Notes: generated by a model not told the origin, from the sequence alone. A DNA stretch of 64,000 nucleotides from Methanogenium organophilum (GCF_026684035.1 NZ_CP113361.1:2170001-2234000), one strand, 5' to 3'. Counted from the stretch's first letter, positions 27,380 through 37,262 are shown. Program-made: numbers and translations.

Positions 27380-27643
27380 TTTTGTTCTCCTGTATATCTC
27401 GTACGAAATATTCTGCTCTATACTATGCGCGAGAATAGCTATAAAGTCATATCATTACGGAAATTATTTTCATTCTGTTATCTTTCAGATTTTACCCCGG
27501 AGGCACACGACAAAGTCAGGCCCCGGACGGAATACGGGAAACTGAACCTGTGTTATTTCCTTTTGTTCCGTGTGATCAATAATTCCCTGCGCTGTTGTAT
27601 CACGGATACCGGCAACGGATCCGGTATCATCTGAGGTGTTGGA

Positions 27644-28231
27644 TCAGGGCTCATATACATTCTGTCTGAACTTCAGTCCTGATGAGAAGGCTTTTCCTGC
27701 GTTTTCTCCCACCGAATAATACATCTTCGTGTGTGCATCATAGAGAAGCGGGCGGACTTTATCGATAGAGGGCATTCCGTCTTCCCCGCAGACCTCTTCA
27801 TCGGCTTGGATCGAGAGTATTTCACCAATAATGAGTGTGTGCGAACCAATGTGCATACGGTCGCGTGCCCTGCAGGCGAGTGCCATCGGACATTCTTCAA
27901 TGTAAGGCGCATCAATCACATCGCTTGCTACCGGTGTCAGGCCGGTCTCTGCGAATTTGTCCAGATGTCTTCCGGAAGCAATACCAAAGAAATCGGTTTC
28001 ACTGACGAGTGTTTCAGATGGAATGCAGACCATAAATTCCCCACGTTCCGTAATATTATCCCAGGTATGGCGGCTCTTTTGGATCCCCAGTGAGAGGCAG
28101 GGAGGTTCTGAACAGCATATTCCACCCCATGCCGCAGTCATTGCATTTGGACGGCCGTCACTTCCGTATGTGCAGATGAGAAGCACCGGGCTGGGGTAGA
28201 GTAGTGGTGCCGGGCTGATGATTTTTTTCAT
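27644..28231 (-). CDS. Flavin reductase / flavoredoxin family protein
   Basis: 195 residues of the FMN-binding split-barrel fold: PVLLICTYGSDGRPNAMTAAW, then PPCLSLGIQKSRHTWDNI and a GEFMVCIPS strand, HIGSHTLIIGEI. This matches the flavin reductase-like family found in methanogens and sulfate reducers. It probably binds FMN and transfers electrons between flavins and Fe-S proteins; the partner is not visible. Confidence 0.82.
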   Translation of the reverse strand: MKKIISPAPLLYPSPVLLICTYGSDGRPNAMTAAWGGICCSEPPCLSLGIQKSRHTWDNITERGEFMVCIPSETLVSETDFFGIASGRHLDKFAETGLTPVASDVIDAPYIEECPMALACRARDRMHIGSHTLIIGEILSIQADEEVCGEDGMPSIDKVRPLLYDAHTKMYYSVGENAGKAFSSGLKFRQNVYEP

Positions 28232-28315
28232 GCATGATAATTGACGGAGTCAAAATAAGATTTATGGTGTCCTGAGGATACAGAGTTCTGCATATATGAT
28301 GACGGAGGGCGGATA

Positions 28316-28864
28316 ATGACTAACAGGAATGACGCTCTCTCCCGGCTATATACGGAGCGGGAACGGCGACGGGATGAAAATACCCTTATTTTAATCTGCC
28401 AGCTGAGGGAAGACGGGATATCTTATCGTGTACGGGCAGCGGAAGCTCTGGGCATCTGCGGCGGAGGTGAGGTTGTGCCCCATCTTATCCGGGCAGCAGA
28501 AGATGATCCTGAACCTGATGTCCGGTTCATGGCCATACGGTCTCTGGGAAAAAGGAAGGACCCTCTCGCCGTTGACCCTCTCATTGGACTGCTTGCATGC
28601 TCTGACAAATGGATCCGCATGGAAGCGGTGAAGGCGCTGGGAGCTATTGGCCATCCATCTGCCTCCAGTCCGGTCGGTAATCTCTGTTGTGATCCGGCTG
28701 AGCCGGTGAGAAGAGCGGTGGCGGAGGCACTGGGAAAGATCGGTAGTGATGCGTGCAGATCTACTCTTGAAATGATGCTCGATGATGAAGATCCCGTGGT
28801 GCGAACAGCGGCACGGCAGTCACTGTCACTGTGCGGATCTGGTGGCACTGCCCCGGAAAAGTGA
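28316..28864 (+). CDS. HEAT-repeat protein (PBS lyase type)
   Basis: 182 residues. After a charged helix (SRLYTERERRRDENT) come four to five 31-residue HEAT units: VRAAEALGICGGGEVVPHLI, VRFMAIRSLGKRKDPLAV, IRMEAVKALGAIGHP, VRRAVAEALGKIGSD and VRTAARQSLSLCG. Such proteins are scaffolds for protein contacts, and some act in phycobilin-like lyase reactions; here only the scaffold role is supported. A shorter relative is at 48.2 kb. Confidence 0.85.
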   Translation: MTNRNDALSRLYTERERRRDENTLILICQLREDGISYRVRAAEALGICGGGEVVPHLIRAAEDDPEPDVRFMAIRSLGKRKDPLAVDPLIGLLACSDKWIRMEAVKALGAIGHPSASSPVGNLCCDPAEPVRRAVAEALGKIGSDACRSTLEMMLDDEDPVVRTAARQSLSLCGSGGTAPEK

Positions 28865-28939
28865 TCCGTTCTCTGCTCTTATGCATATTTTCCTGCGAAC
28901 CTTTTTATATTGGTATTCCGTATTTGGGGTAGTGATTAC

Positions 28940-29125
28940 ATGCCTCATGGGAAGTTTGAAATTTATAAGGACCGCTCCGGGGAGTACCGGTTCCGTCTGA
29001 AGGCGGCAAATGGCCAGACCATTGCAATCGGCCAAGGGTATTCCTCCAAGGCGTCCTGTATGAAAGGTATAGCAAGTATTCGAAAAAACGCTCCTGATGC
29101 TGAAATTATTGAAATTGAATTCTGA
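28940..29125 (+). CDS. YegP-like DUF1508 protein
   Basis: 61 residues: GKFEIYKDRSGEYRFRLKAA, then GQTIAIGQGYSSKASCMKGI, the single DUF1508 unit. It forms a small beta-alpha domain of unknown role. TTTTTATAT just upstream (about 28900) fits a promoter that excludes the earlier start at 28910 and supports ATG 28940. Confidence 0.85.
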   Translation: MPHGKFEIYKDRSGEYRFRLKAANGQTIAIGQGYSSKASCMKGIASIRKNAPDAEIIEIEF

Positions 29126-29214
29126 TACCTGACCACTTCGGCACCGAAACGGTAGGTCTGTTTTCTTTGTATACCCCCCCATGAGTCCCGGACACTGATG
29201 TCCAAAATTATATG

Positions 29215-29230
29215 TTCGAAATTATTCGAA
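29215..29230. promoter_or_regulatory. Candidate operator upstream of beta-propeller gene
   Basis: TTCGAA-ATTA-TTCGAA: two copies of a palindromic hexamer separated by four bases, 74 nt before the ATG. Symmetry and position suggest a regulator site; no factor is known. Confidence 0.35.
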
Positions 29231-29303
29231 GTTAAAGATACTTAATTATCCTCTATTCTCCAATAGAACCGCAGTGAACCATTGGTTGTATATGGTGAAT
29301 GAA

Positions 29304-31292
29304 ATGAAGCGGAATATAATTTTGGGACTCTTAAGCGCAGGTATCGTGGTTATCTGCGTGATAATCGGTGCAGGAATTCTTGCAGAATTGCCCCCTGAAA
29401 TGGAGAATGGAACCGGGATGCAGGTATTTACTTCAGCATCTGCACTGGCTGCGTACCTTGACAGCATGCCACAGGCAGAGAACGGGTATTCAACCACGAG
29501 TATGGATGGCAATATTCGTGTTGTTTCAGAGGAGGCGGCACTGGATGGTGCAATGCCGCCGGCGCCGGTACCGGCTCAGCTCCCACAGGCTTTGAAAAGT
29601 GCGTCGTCCGGTTCAGGGGGAACAGAGGCATATTCGTCTACGAATGTCCAGGTGGGAGGAGTCGATGAAGCCGATTTCATCAAAAATGACGGGAAATACA
29701 TCTATCTTGTGAGCGACGGCAGACTGGTTATTGTGGATGCCTACCCGCCTCTTGGTGCGGGCATTGTCTCTGAGACGCCGCTTACCGGCACTCCCTCAGC
29801 ACTGTTTCTCTCGGGCAACCGGCTTGTGGTCTTTTCATCGGTCCGCGAAACGGAATTTATTCACCCCGAAGAGAGTGCGGCACCTGTTCCGTATGCCCGG
29901 GATGTGACGCATGTGTATGTGTATGATGTCAGTGACCACAAAGAACCGAAAATCATCCGGGATCTGACAGTGGACGGCACGTATTATGACGGCCGGATGA
30001 ATGGGAACGATGTCTTTCTCTTTACCCATGAATCCCTCTCACGCCACGGGGATCTTCTGCTGCTGCCTGAGGTGCGCGAAGGTGACGCACTCATTGCACA
30101 GCCGCCTGTATCTGTGCCGGATATCCCGGGGTATTCCTGGCAGTTTACCACGATAACCTCCTTTGACATCCGTGACGGGTCGGTCACCGATGCGGAGTCA
30201 TTCCTGCTGGGATATGGGTCCACGCTCTATGTTTCTGTTGACAATATCTACATCGCATACGTCTGGCAGCAGCCGTATTCTGCAGGGGCATGGGACGGAT
30301 TTGGACAGGCACCTGTGGAACCCCGTGGACAATCCGTGGTACACCGGTTCTCTGTAGAGAAGGGTGAAATAGCATATGCAGCCACCGGCACCTTCCCCGG
30401 CAGACTACTGAACCAGTTCTCCCTGGATGAATACAAAGGGAACCTTAGGGTTGCCACGACGGTGAACGAGTGGGCGCGTGATTCATGGGTGCAGTACAAC
30501 AATGTCTATATCCTTGATTCTGACCTGACGATGAAGGGAAAACTGGAGTATCTTGCCCCGGATGAGAGGATATATGCTGCCCGGTTCATCGGAGACCGTC
30601 TCTATCTGGTCACCTTCAAGCAGATGGACCCGTTCTTTGTCATCGACCTTACCGATCCAACGACGCCTGCGGTTCTGGGCGAACTGAAGATCCCCGGTTA
30701 CTCAGACTACCTGCATCCCTATGATGCCACGCATATCATTGGTATCGGAAAAGAGACCGTTGCAAATGAGTGGGGCGGGTTTACGACCGGCGGGCTGAAA
30801 ATGGCGCTCTTTGATGTCGCAGATGTGAACCACCCATCGGAGGTCGACCGGGTGGAGATAGGCCTTCCGGGTACGGATTCAGAGGCACTGCACGATCACA
30901 AGGCATTCCTCTTTGATGCATCCCGGGGCATCCTTGTTCTTCCGGTGCATGAAATCGTGAAAGTCCCGGTAACCGGCAGCCCGTATGATGCGTATTCGAC
31001 AAAATACTGGCAGGGGGCCTATGTCTATCGCCTGACACCGGAGACCGGATTTGTCCTGAAGGGAACGGTGACGCACAACGCAGATCCGGATTCCGGGTAT
31101 TATTGGGGGTCTCCTGACTCTGTCCTGCGGTCCCTGTATATGGATGATGTGCTCTACACGGTCTCACGCACGAAGCTGGTGATCAGCGGTCTGGAGCATC
31201 CGGAGATGGTGTATGGCACGCTTTCCCTTCCCTACAATGGCGAGCGGTATAGTGGCAGCTACGGGGTGGCTGCGGAACCACTGTTTGACTAA
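29304..31292 (+). CDS. Exported beta-propeller protein (PF09826-type)
   Basis: About 662 residues. MKRNIILGLLSAGIVVICVI is an N-terminal signal or membrane anchor, with GGTGA before this ATG. A linker rich in Ala and Pro (GAMPPAPVPAQLPQ) is followed by the propeller start TNVQVGGVDEADFIKNDGKY, which is characteristic of COG4880/PF09826 secreted proteins. Blades contain IYLVSDGRLVIVD, LVVFSSVRETEF and LYLVTFKQMDPFFVIDL. No C-terminal anchor. It is probably a lipid-face or cell-wall associated protein on the outside of the cell; its ligand is unknown. Confidence 0.85.
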   Translation: MKRNIILGLLSAGIVVICVIIGAGILAELPPEMENGTGMQVFTSASALAAYLDSMPQAENGYSTTSMDGNIRVVSEEAALDGAMPPAPVPAQLPQALKSASSGSGGTEAYSSTNVQVGGVDEADFIKNDGKYIYLVSDGRLVIVDAYPPLGAGIVSETPLTGTPSALFLSGNRLVVFSSVRETEFIHPEESAAPVPYARDVTHVYVYDVSDHKEPKIIRDLTVDGTYYDGRMNGNDVFLFTHESLSRHGDLLLLPEVREGDALIAQPPVSVPDIPGYSWQFTTITSFDIRDGSVTDAESFLLGYGSTLYVSVDNIYIAYVWQQPYSAGAWDGFGQAPVEPRGQSVVHRFSVEKGEIAYAATGTFPGRLLNQFSLDEYKGNLRVATTVNEWARDSWVQYNNVYILDSDLTMKGKLEYLAPDERIYAARFIGDRLYLVTFKQMDPFFVIDLTDPTTPAVLGELKIPGYSDYLHPYDATHIIGIGKETVANEWGGFTTGGLKMALFDVADVNHPSEVDRVEIGLPGTDSEALHDHKAFLFDASRGILVLPVHEIVKVPVTGSPYDAYSTKYWQGAYVYRLTPETGFVLKGTVTHNADPDSGYYWGSPDSVLRSLYMDDVLYTVSRTKLVISGLEHPEMVYGTLSLPYNGERYSGSYGVAAEPLFD

Positions 31293-31354
31293 CATCTCCC
31301 TTTTTGTGAGAGATCACTGTTTTTCTTATTAAAGCAGAGCCTGAATCCTTGCTC

Positions 31355-33340
31355 TCATGCGTGTTTATTTATCCACTGAAACGGAAAATACACCTCTCTC
31401 CATGCCTTCTCCAGCAGGGCGGCATAGTAGGAGTAATCCGGATTTTTCGCTCTCCACCCCGGCACAACTGTCTTCGTGCGGGCATCCTGCACCAGATATT
31501 CCACGTCCATCCCTGGCTCAGGCGGCACTCCTTCGGCGCGATACATCCGGACAACCGCAGCAGATATGGAGTTGTTCTGGTATGCCGTCTTACTCAGCCG
31601 GCGGTGTATCACAAATGAGGAGGCAGGAGCATCTGTCATGCTGTCTCGGTATGAGCGGTAGAGTGCTGTCACCGGTTCTTCGTACCCTGCAAGTTCATCC
31701 GGTGAGGCGGCCTCTGCCATCAGGGAGAAGCAGGCCTCCTGCATCGCACAGACATAGGGTGGCGTGTCGCGCCTTTGTGCTGCAACACCCCGGAGTTTCA
31801 TGGTGCCGTCTGCAAGGCGGCCGAAGTAATTCGTGTATGAACCACTGCCGTCCTTTTGCGGGAGAAAGACCAGCCAGTCATAGTCTTCCTGTTCGGTGGG
31901 AATGGCAGTCACCTCTTCGATGCGTTTTTTCAGGTCTGTGCCATCCCCGCCCTGCACCCACAGGCAGTCGACGATACCGTGGAGGACCGTGTATCCCATC
32001 TCCTCTGCCATCCGTTTCACCGACCCGAGAATGTCTGCTGAGATGGCAGTGATCTTTTCATGCATCTCAATGCGTCCGAACCTCGCATTTTTGTATCCGG
32101 TATATCCAAAGCAGGTAACGAGCATCCATTTGAGGACGGCGTCCATACCTGCGTAGTGGGGATCTTCGCGTTTTTTTGCTTTCATCTTAATTCTGAACTT
32201 CAGCAGGGGGTCAATTACTGCCGGGAGAAATCCGTCCTTTTCCGGGTCTGCCAGCGTCTCGGGGGATATGTTGTAGTTCACGATGATGGAGGGATAAAAT
32301 GACGTGAAGTCGATTTGGGAGGCTGCTCCGTAGAGACCCGGTACCGGCTGAAGAATAAGGCCGCCGCGGTCGTCCAGCCGCACATCGCGGCAGTTGCGGG
32401 TGGCCTCTGCGTCATTTTTGCGGAATGGGATAGCAATGCCCCGTTTGAGGGCCTCAGAACATTCGTAGGATGAGATGATGGTGCCCGGCGTAAACCGGCT
32501 GGTCAGGTTGGGCGGAATGCCGGTCAGGCGGGATGCCAGAAACACTCCTGCAAGCCCGCCGGTGCGATACATAAAGCTCGCATCGGTATCAATGAGCACC
32601 CTTCCCTCCGGGATGAGTGCAGGCGGGCGGTGCCGCATCTGGCCGTAACTGGTATAGGACATTTCCCGCAGCCTCCGGTAGCGGCCGGTCCTGCTCAGGG
32701 CGCAGGGAATGCCGGCTTTTTCTGATGCCGCAAGAATCCGATCTGCCCACCGGTCAATGCTATGGAAAAGCATCAGGTCAGGGTCTTCATCCGTGATGAC
32801 CGTGAAGAGGTCGTGGACGACAGATGGTTCACTGCCGCGGAGCAGGTGACTGCGGCGGCCCGTTACCTGCACATCGGTGAGGGTGCGTGTGGTTTCTGGC
32901 CGGCCGGCAGGCCGTATGGTGATGGTGGTGAGGGGATGGGTGGTTTCTGCGGAGAATGGGCTCTGTGTTCCCGTACTGCAGGGCAGACATCCTTTCGCTG
33001 CGCAATAGAGCTGACTTTTTTGGAGATCGACATTATAGAGTGAGGCAGAAAATTGTGTTTGGCGTTCAATTTCTTCTGCGACATCCCGCGAGGCATGGAT
33101 GCAGTATCCCCGCTCTTCTCCGTAGATGGTCTGGAATGTGCATGGATATGCACCGTACTTTTCAGTGAGGGCGTCCACCATCTCCCAATGGGCCGTCTCA
33201 TCAGTGAGAGTACAGTAGAACGGCGGGCGGAATTCGCGGGTGATGGCATCCACATGCCCGCCAGCCTTTGTCCAGAGGGTGATTCCCCGTGGAGTTGAGG
33301 TGATGTCAAAGATCCACGAAGATATGGGATTCACTGCCAT
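31355..33340 (-). CDS. Degenerate family B DNA polymerase
   Basis: About 661 residues, short for family B. Motif A is [10 protein letters not shown] near residue 343, motif [20 protein letters not shown] near 400. Motif C reads HGIVDCLW near 454, where active enzymes have Y-G-D-T-D-S: the first Asp is Ile and Thr is Val; the second Asp remains. In the proofreading part, exonuclease motif I is FDIT instead of D-I-E, and motifs II and III are not recognisable. It resembles the archaeal PolB2 group, of which many are thought to be inactive or accessory. ATG 33340 gives a 10-nt overlap with the upstream partner gene. Probably not the replicative polymerase. Confidence 0.85.
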   Translation of the reverse strand: MAVNPISSWIFDITSTPRGITLWTKAGGHVDAITREFRPPFYCTLTDETAHWEMVDALTEKYGAYPCTFQTIYGEERGYCIHASRDVAEEIERQTQFSASLYNVDLQKSQLYCAAKGCLPCSTGTQSPFSAETTHPLTTITIRPAGRPETTRTLTDVQVTGRRSHLLRGSEPSVVHDLFTVITDEDPDLMLFHSIDRWADRILAASEKAGIPCALSRTGRYRRLREMSYTSYGQMRHRPPALIPEGRVLIDTDASFMYRTGGLAGVFLASRLTGIPPNLTSRFTPGTIISSYECSEALKRGIAIPFRKNDAEATRNCRDVRLDDRGGLILQPVPGLYGAASQIDFTSFYPSIIVNYNISPETLADPEKDGFLPAVIDPLLKFRIKMKAKKREDPHYAGMDAVLKWMLVTCFGYTGYKNARFGRIEMHEKITAISADILGSVKRMAEEMGYTVLHGIVDCLWVQGGDGTDLKKRIEEVTAIPTEQEDYDWLVFLPQKDGSGSYTNYFGRLADGTMKLRGVAAQRRDTPPYVCAMQEACFSLMAEAASPDELAGYEEPVTALYRSYRDSMTDAPASSFVIHRRLSKTAYQNNSISAAVVRMYRAEGVPPEPGMDVEYLVQDARTKTVVPGWRAKNPDYSYYAALLEKAWREVYFPFQWINKHA

Positions 33341-33906
33341 TCTTTGTCCCATAGCTGCCGTTGTGCATTGCTCCCACCAGTATCCTGGTTCTTCGTGCCG
33401 GTACGGGCGTGGGCATGGTTGGTTGTTTTTTCGCGCACCGCAACGGGCCACTTCGCGTTTCTCCTCTTCTTCCCTGTATCCTGTATCTGTATGATTGTAT
33501 GAGCGGCGGGCTCCATCGCTTCAAGGAATGTGTCCCACCTTCGGGCGATGAGGAGCACTGCGGCGTCTTCTGCTCTCTCCCTGCAGAGTCTGCCAACCGC
33601 TTCGGCTGTTTCCGGTGCATCGTCATATACGGAGCGGTCATGTTCGACGATGATACATGATTCATATGCGTCTGAGAGTATGGTGAGATACTGGTAGGCG
33701 GTGAGTGCGCGGCGGATACTGAAGTGTCCGGTTTTCCGGTCGACTGCGGTCAAAACCGGCGGGTAGTTTCCGCTCACATACAGGATTTTGCGCCGCTCTT
33801 CCTGTAACGTCTGCATGACTGCCGGGACGAGGCTGGCATATGGTGCAACGGTGATACAAAAACAGCCTTCCTGCAGTGCGCATGCATGTGCAAGGTCATT
33901 GTTCAT
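33331..33906 (-). CDS. Polymerase-linked protein, RecA-like without P-loop
   Basis: 191 residues. The first 140 look like a RecA/RadA-type alpha/beta domain: LQEERRKILYVSG, an acidic strand SCIIVEHDRSVYDDAPE as Walker-B-like element, and AAVLLIARRWD. No Walker A lysine loop is present, so ATP hydrolysis is unlikely. The tail is basic and Asn/Gln-rich (KKRRNAKWPVAVREK) and may bind DNA. Its stop overlaps the start of the degenerate polymerase, so the two are probably made together. The RecA link is from pattern, not alignment. Confidence 0.6.
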   Translation of the reverse strand: MNNDLAHACALQEGCFCITVAPYASLVPAVMQTLQEERRKILYVSGNYPPVLTAVDRKTGHFSIRRALTAYQYLTILSDAYESCIIVEHDRSVYDDAPETAEAVGRLCRERAEDAAVLLIARRWDTFLEAMEPAAHTIIQIQDTGKKRRNAKWPVAVREKTTNHAHARTGTKNQDTGGSNAQRQLWDKEWQ

Positions 33907-33985
33907 TGTCGTGCTGATCAGTGTGCCTCAGAAGGTATAACTCATCGGCGTGTGCGGGGTGAAAATGAATGGGGTGGTGTTTTGA

Positions 33986-34076
33986 GAGCAAGGGAGGGGG
34001 CACGCCCCCTCCCTGCAGCCCACCCCCAAGGTGTGAATGGTCGCATGAGGGATGGACAGGCATCCCTCATGCTCCT
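33986..34076 (+). repeat. Type 1 intergenic three-hairpin element, copy 3
   Basis: AGGGAGGGGG-CACG-CCCCCTCCCT, then CACCCCCAAGGTGTGAATG, GTCGCA, then TGAGGGATG-GACAGG-CATCCCTCA and TGCTCCTATG. Faces an inverted copy 98 nt away. The 428-nt gap between the polymerase partner and the M42 peptidase otherwise has no gene. Confidence 0.75.
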
Positions 34077-34173
34077 ATGTTGTACTGATTCGCGATATTG
34101 GAGAATTACTGTCTTTTTTTCTCCGTATGTGATACGTTGAATTTGACATTTCTTGCCGGATTTTTCTGGCAAT

Positions 34174-34262
34174 CCGGAGCAAGGGGGGAGGCTTGCCCCT
34201 CCCCCCTGCGACTGCTCCTCTTTGGAAGGGTCAGGCAGGGAGGGGACCCCTCCCTTGCCTTT
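34174..34262 (-). repeat. Type 1 intergenic three-hairpin element, copy 4 (inverted)
   Basis: Read on the minus strand: GCAAGGGAGGGG...CCCCTCCCTGC, TGACCCTTCC...GGAGCA, GTCGCA, then GGGGGGAGG-GGCAAG-CCTCCCCCC and TTGCTCC. Same parts in the same order as the forward copies. Together with copy 3 it makes a large inverted pair. Confidence 0.75.
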
Positions 34263-34334
34263 CAATCTGATTATATCTCTTATCCACAGGAAACAGTGAT
34301 GAGCAAAAATAAAAAAAAGATTTTTCAGGTAACT

Positions 34335-35375
34335 TCAGGCAAACGGGCTGTCCCGTTTCAGGGCTGCAAGAAGGAGGCTGACGCCTGCCTCGACATCACC
34401 GATGTCCACGACTTCCACCGGGGAGTGGATGTAGCGTGCGGGGATGGAGAGGGGAATACTTGGGATGCCGCCTTTCACAAGGTGGATGATGGTCGCGTCT
34501 GTATTGCCGCCGGTGCCGACCTCCAGCTGGTAGGGAATCTCTGCCTCGTCTGCTGCCTCGCGCAGCCAGTCTGCGAGTTTCCAGTCGGCCATCAGGCCGC
34601 GGCCCTGTGCACTGACCAGAACTAAGACCGGCCCTTTGCCCATCTCAGGGCTTGCTTCCTTCTTGGTGACACCGGGATGGTCGCCGGGGATGGTCACATC
34701 AGTTGCAATTGCACAGTCCGGGTCAAGAGTGAATGCACTGACCTTTGCCCCTTTCAGGCCGAGTTCTTCCTGTACGGTGAATACGCCGTAGATGGTGTGG
34801 GAACTTGTGGTCTCTTTAAGCGCCTTGATGAGGAGGGCGACACCGACACGGTTGTCCAGCGCCTTGCCGGTGACCCGGTTGTTTGCAAGTTCGGTGAATT
34901 CACGGTCGGTCGTGACCGGTGTGCCTATTTCAATACCCAGGTTTGCGACGTCTTCAGCGGATGTTGCACCGATGTCGATGAAGAAGTCATCAATTTTAAT
35001 TTCCTTCTTGCGTTCCTCAGGGGAGAGGAGGTGCGGTGGCTTTGCACCGATGACGCCTGCCACCGGCCCCTTCTTTCCATGGAGGATGACCCGCTGGGTA
35101 TAGAGTACCGGGGCAAACCATCCGCCGATGGGGACGAACCGGATGAATCCGTCATCATCGATGTACTGGACCATCAGGCCAATTTCGTCCATGTGGGACG
35201 CGACCATGACCTTAAAGTCACCGCCGCGCCGGATAGCAACGAGATTGCCCATTGCGTCTTCCGCGAATTCATCCACATGGCCTTCGAGTTCGGTCTTGAT
35301 GATCTCACGGACGGAGCCTTCATAACTGGAAAGTCCATGTGCATCTGAGAGTTTTCTGAGGAGTTCTTTTACCAT
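34335..35375 (-). CDS. M42 family metallo-aminopeptidase
   Basis: 346 residues of the tetrahedral (TET) aminopeptidase family. Metal-site residues occur in VMVASHMDEIGLMV (His-x-Asp), KALDNRVG (bridging Asp), FTVQEELGLKGA (Glu-Glu), CAIATDVT (Asp) and ARYIHSPVEV (His). In archaea these form hollow dodecamers that clear short peptides behind the proteasome. It starts 6 nt after the aminotransferase stop with AAGGACAG as ribosome site, so it closes a three-gene leftward operon. Confidence 0.93.
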   Translation of the reverse strand: MVKELLRKLSDAHGLSSYEGSVREIIKTELEGHVDEFAEDAMGNLVAIRRGGDFKVMVASHMDEIGLMVQYIDDDGFIRFVPIGGWFAPVLYTQRVILHGKKGPVAGVIGAKPPHLLSPEERKKEIKIDDFFIDIGATSAEDVANLGIEIGTPVTTDREFTELANNRVTGKALDNRVGVALLIKALKETTSSHTIYGVFTVQEELGLKGAKVSAFTLDPDCAIATDVTIPGDHPGVTKKEASPEMGKGPVLVLVSAQGRGLMADWKLADWLREAADEAEIPYQLEVGTGGNTDATIIHLVKGGIPSIPLSIPARYIHSPVEVVDIGDVEAGVSLLLAALKRDSPFA

Positions 35376-35381
35376 AATATT

Positions 35382-36497
35382 TCACTGTCCTTCGATTGTC
35401 TGAATGCGTTCGAGTGCTGATTTGATATCGTTTCGTGAGGCCGCATAACTAAACCTCGCGTATCCGGCAGACCTTTCGCCGAATGCGTCACCGGGGATGA
35501 TCACAACGCCTGCATCGATGATGGCACGGAATGTCTTCTGTTCCATTGGGACAAACATATAGAATGCGCCGTCCGGTTTCGGGAATTCAAACCCGCAGTC
35601 CAGAAGACCGTCGTAGAGCATATCCCGGCGGATGCGGTATTCCTCCCGCATCTCTGCAACGCAGGTATTGTCGCCGGTGTATGCCGCGAGTGCTGCATAC
35701 TGGGATATGGAGGTGGCGCAGGTCTGGCAGTTCTGGTGCACCTTAATTGCCTCTTCTATCACCTCGCCCGGACCTGCCATAAATCCGAGACGCCATCCGG
35801 TCATGGAATAGGTCTTGCTCGTTGCATTGATGGTGATAACATCATCTCCGTATCGGGCCGCGCTGTAATGTGTTTTATCGTAGATGAAGTGTTCGTAGAC
35901 TTCATCGGAGATGATGGTGACACCGTGGTCGTTTCCATACTCAACGATAGCACGGATGGTCTCTTCATCTTCGACGGTCCCGGTCGGATTGCCCGGCGAG
36001 TTGAGCACAAAGACACGGGCCCCATCCATCTGCTCCTTGCATGCCTCCACATCAAGGCGCAGATCCGGAGTCAGGGGGACGCCTTCCGGCCGGCCGCCGG
36101 CAAGAACAGTGCATGCCTCATAAGAGACAAATCCCGGGTCCTGGAAGAGCACGCGCTCCCCTTCCCGTACCAATGTTGTGATTGCCACATAGAGGGCCTC
36201 TCCTGCGCCGGCAGTGACGATGATATTCTCCGGTGCATGTGATATACTATTTTCCTGTGCGAGTTTGGTGCATATTGCCTCACGCAGTTCGGGAAGACCG
36301 TAGTTGAATGTATAGCCGGTGTAGTTGTTTCGTATTGCCGCAATACCTGCCTCTTTGATATGCTCCGGTGTTGGAAAATCGGGCTGCCCGATACCGAGAT
36401 TGATTGCATCCGGTGCTGCGGCCTGGAAGAATTTCCGTATGCCTGACATCTCGACATCGAGTACGCGCTGTGATATCCGCCCTGTGTATGTGGCCAT
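35382..36497 (-). CDS. Class I/II aminotransferase (aspartate aminotransferase family)
   Basis: 371 residues. Conserved blocks: NLGIGQPDFPTPEHIKEA, YTFNYGLPELREAI, TAGAGEALYVAITTL, NSPGNPTG, SDEVYEHFIYD, the PLP lysine in ATSKTYSMTGWRLGF and the C-terminal Arg in YARFSYA. This is a typical archaeal fold-type I aminotransferase for aspartate or aromatic amino acids; the substrate is not clear from the sequence. ATG 36497 (MATYTGRISQRV) is the family start; the frame further upstream overlaps hxlB. It follows hxlB by 13 nt. Confidence 0.9.
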   Translation of the reverse strand: MATYTGRISQRVLDVEMSGIRKFFQAAAPDAINLGIGQPDFPTPEHIKEAGIAAIRNNYTGYTFNYGLPELREAICTKLAQENSISHAPENIIVTAGAGEALYVAITTLVREGERVLFQDPGFVSYEACTVLAGGRPEGVPLTPDLRLDVEACKEQMDGARVFVLNSPGNPTGTVEDEETIRAIVEYGNDHGVTIISDEVYEHFIYDKTHYSAARYGDDVITINATSKTYSMTGWRLGFMAGPGEVIEEAIKVHQNCQTCATSISQYAALAAYTGDNTCVAEMREEYRIRRDMLYDGLLDCGFEFPKPDGAFYMFVPMEQKTFRAIIDAGVVIIPGDAFGERSAGYARFSYAASRNDIKSALERIQTIEGQ

Positions 36498-36510
36498 CCT
36501 GTATCTTCTC

Positions 36511-37119
36511 CTACTCAATATTCGCGTGCCTGCCTTTGAGGTCCTTCTCCTCGCACTGGGTAATTTCCATAATGGACGAGACGATCGCATCGGAAAATAC
36601 CATGGCTGTTGTCTCAAAGATGGTGCCCAGAGGAGCAAATGAGCGGTGTTCACCACGCATCTGCCGTACCTCATACTCGGCTGATTCATCCTTCACTTCA
36701 TCGCGGTGGCTTTCTATCACCGCCACGCAGTCTGCAATCCGGCCGATGCGTGAGTCTTTCTTTGATGTAACGAGACAGAGCCGTCCACCGATGGATTTGG
36801 CTGTTTCACAGAGTTCAGCAATGGACTTTGTCTCCCCGGACCCGGAGTAGGCCACAATAGTGTCGCCCTCTTTCATTGCGGGGGTAATCGTTTCTCCAAC
36901 GACATAGGAATGCATCCCGAGGTGCATCAGTCGCATAGCAAATGCCTTTGCAACAAGACCTGATCTGCCGGCACCCATCACATATATCCGCTTGGCATTG
37001 AGCAGTTCATCAATGAACTCTCCGACTCCTTCATTTGAGAGAGAGTCAGCAGTTGATGAGATGGTGGTTGCCATCAGTTTCATCATGTCCTGCACATTGC
37101 CTGCATAGCACTCATTCAT
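36511..37119 (-). CDS. hxlB: 6-phospho-3-hexuloisomerase
   Basis: 202-residue SIS-domain isomerase: YVMGAGRSGLVAKAFAMRLMHLG, then YSGSGETKSIAEL with the sugar-phosphate serines, and ESAEYEVRQMRGEHRSFAPLGTIFE at the C-terminus, specific to this family. It interconverts hexulose-6-phosphate and fructose-6-phosphate. In methanogens the pathway runs in reverse to supply ribulose-5-phosphate and formaldehyde-derived one-carbon units. The synthase partner is not in the window. First gene of an operon with the aminotransferase and M42 peptidase. Confidence 0.88.
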   Translation of the reverse strand: MNECYAGNVQDMMKLMATTISSTADSLSNEGVGEFIDELLNAKRIYVMGAGRSGLVAKAFAMRLMHLGMHSYVVGETITPAMKEGDTIVAYSGSGETKSIAELCETAKSIGGRLCLVTSKKDSRIGRIADCVAVIESHRDEVKDESAEYEVRQMRGEHRSFAPLGTIFETTAMVFSDAIVSSIMEITQCEEKDLKGRHANIE

Positions 37120-37262
37120 AGCACCGTAAGTATCCCCGATAAACTACATCAGTATTGCGAAACCGGTAGGGGGTAAGGTTAGATAAAGCGGTCTTTATTG
37201 GTGATGCACTCCGGCAGTTACCTTTCGTTTGTGCACGCTTTTATAGCAGTGTATGCAGAAAC

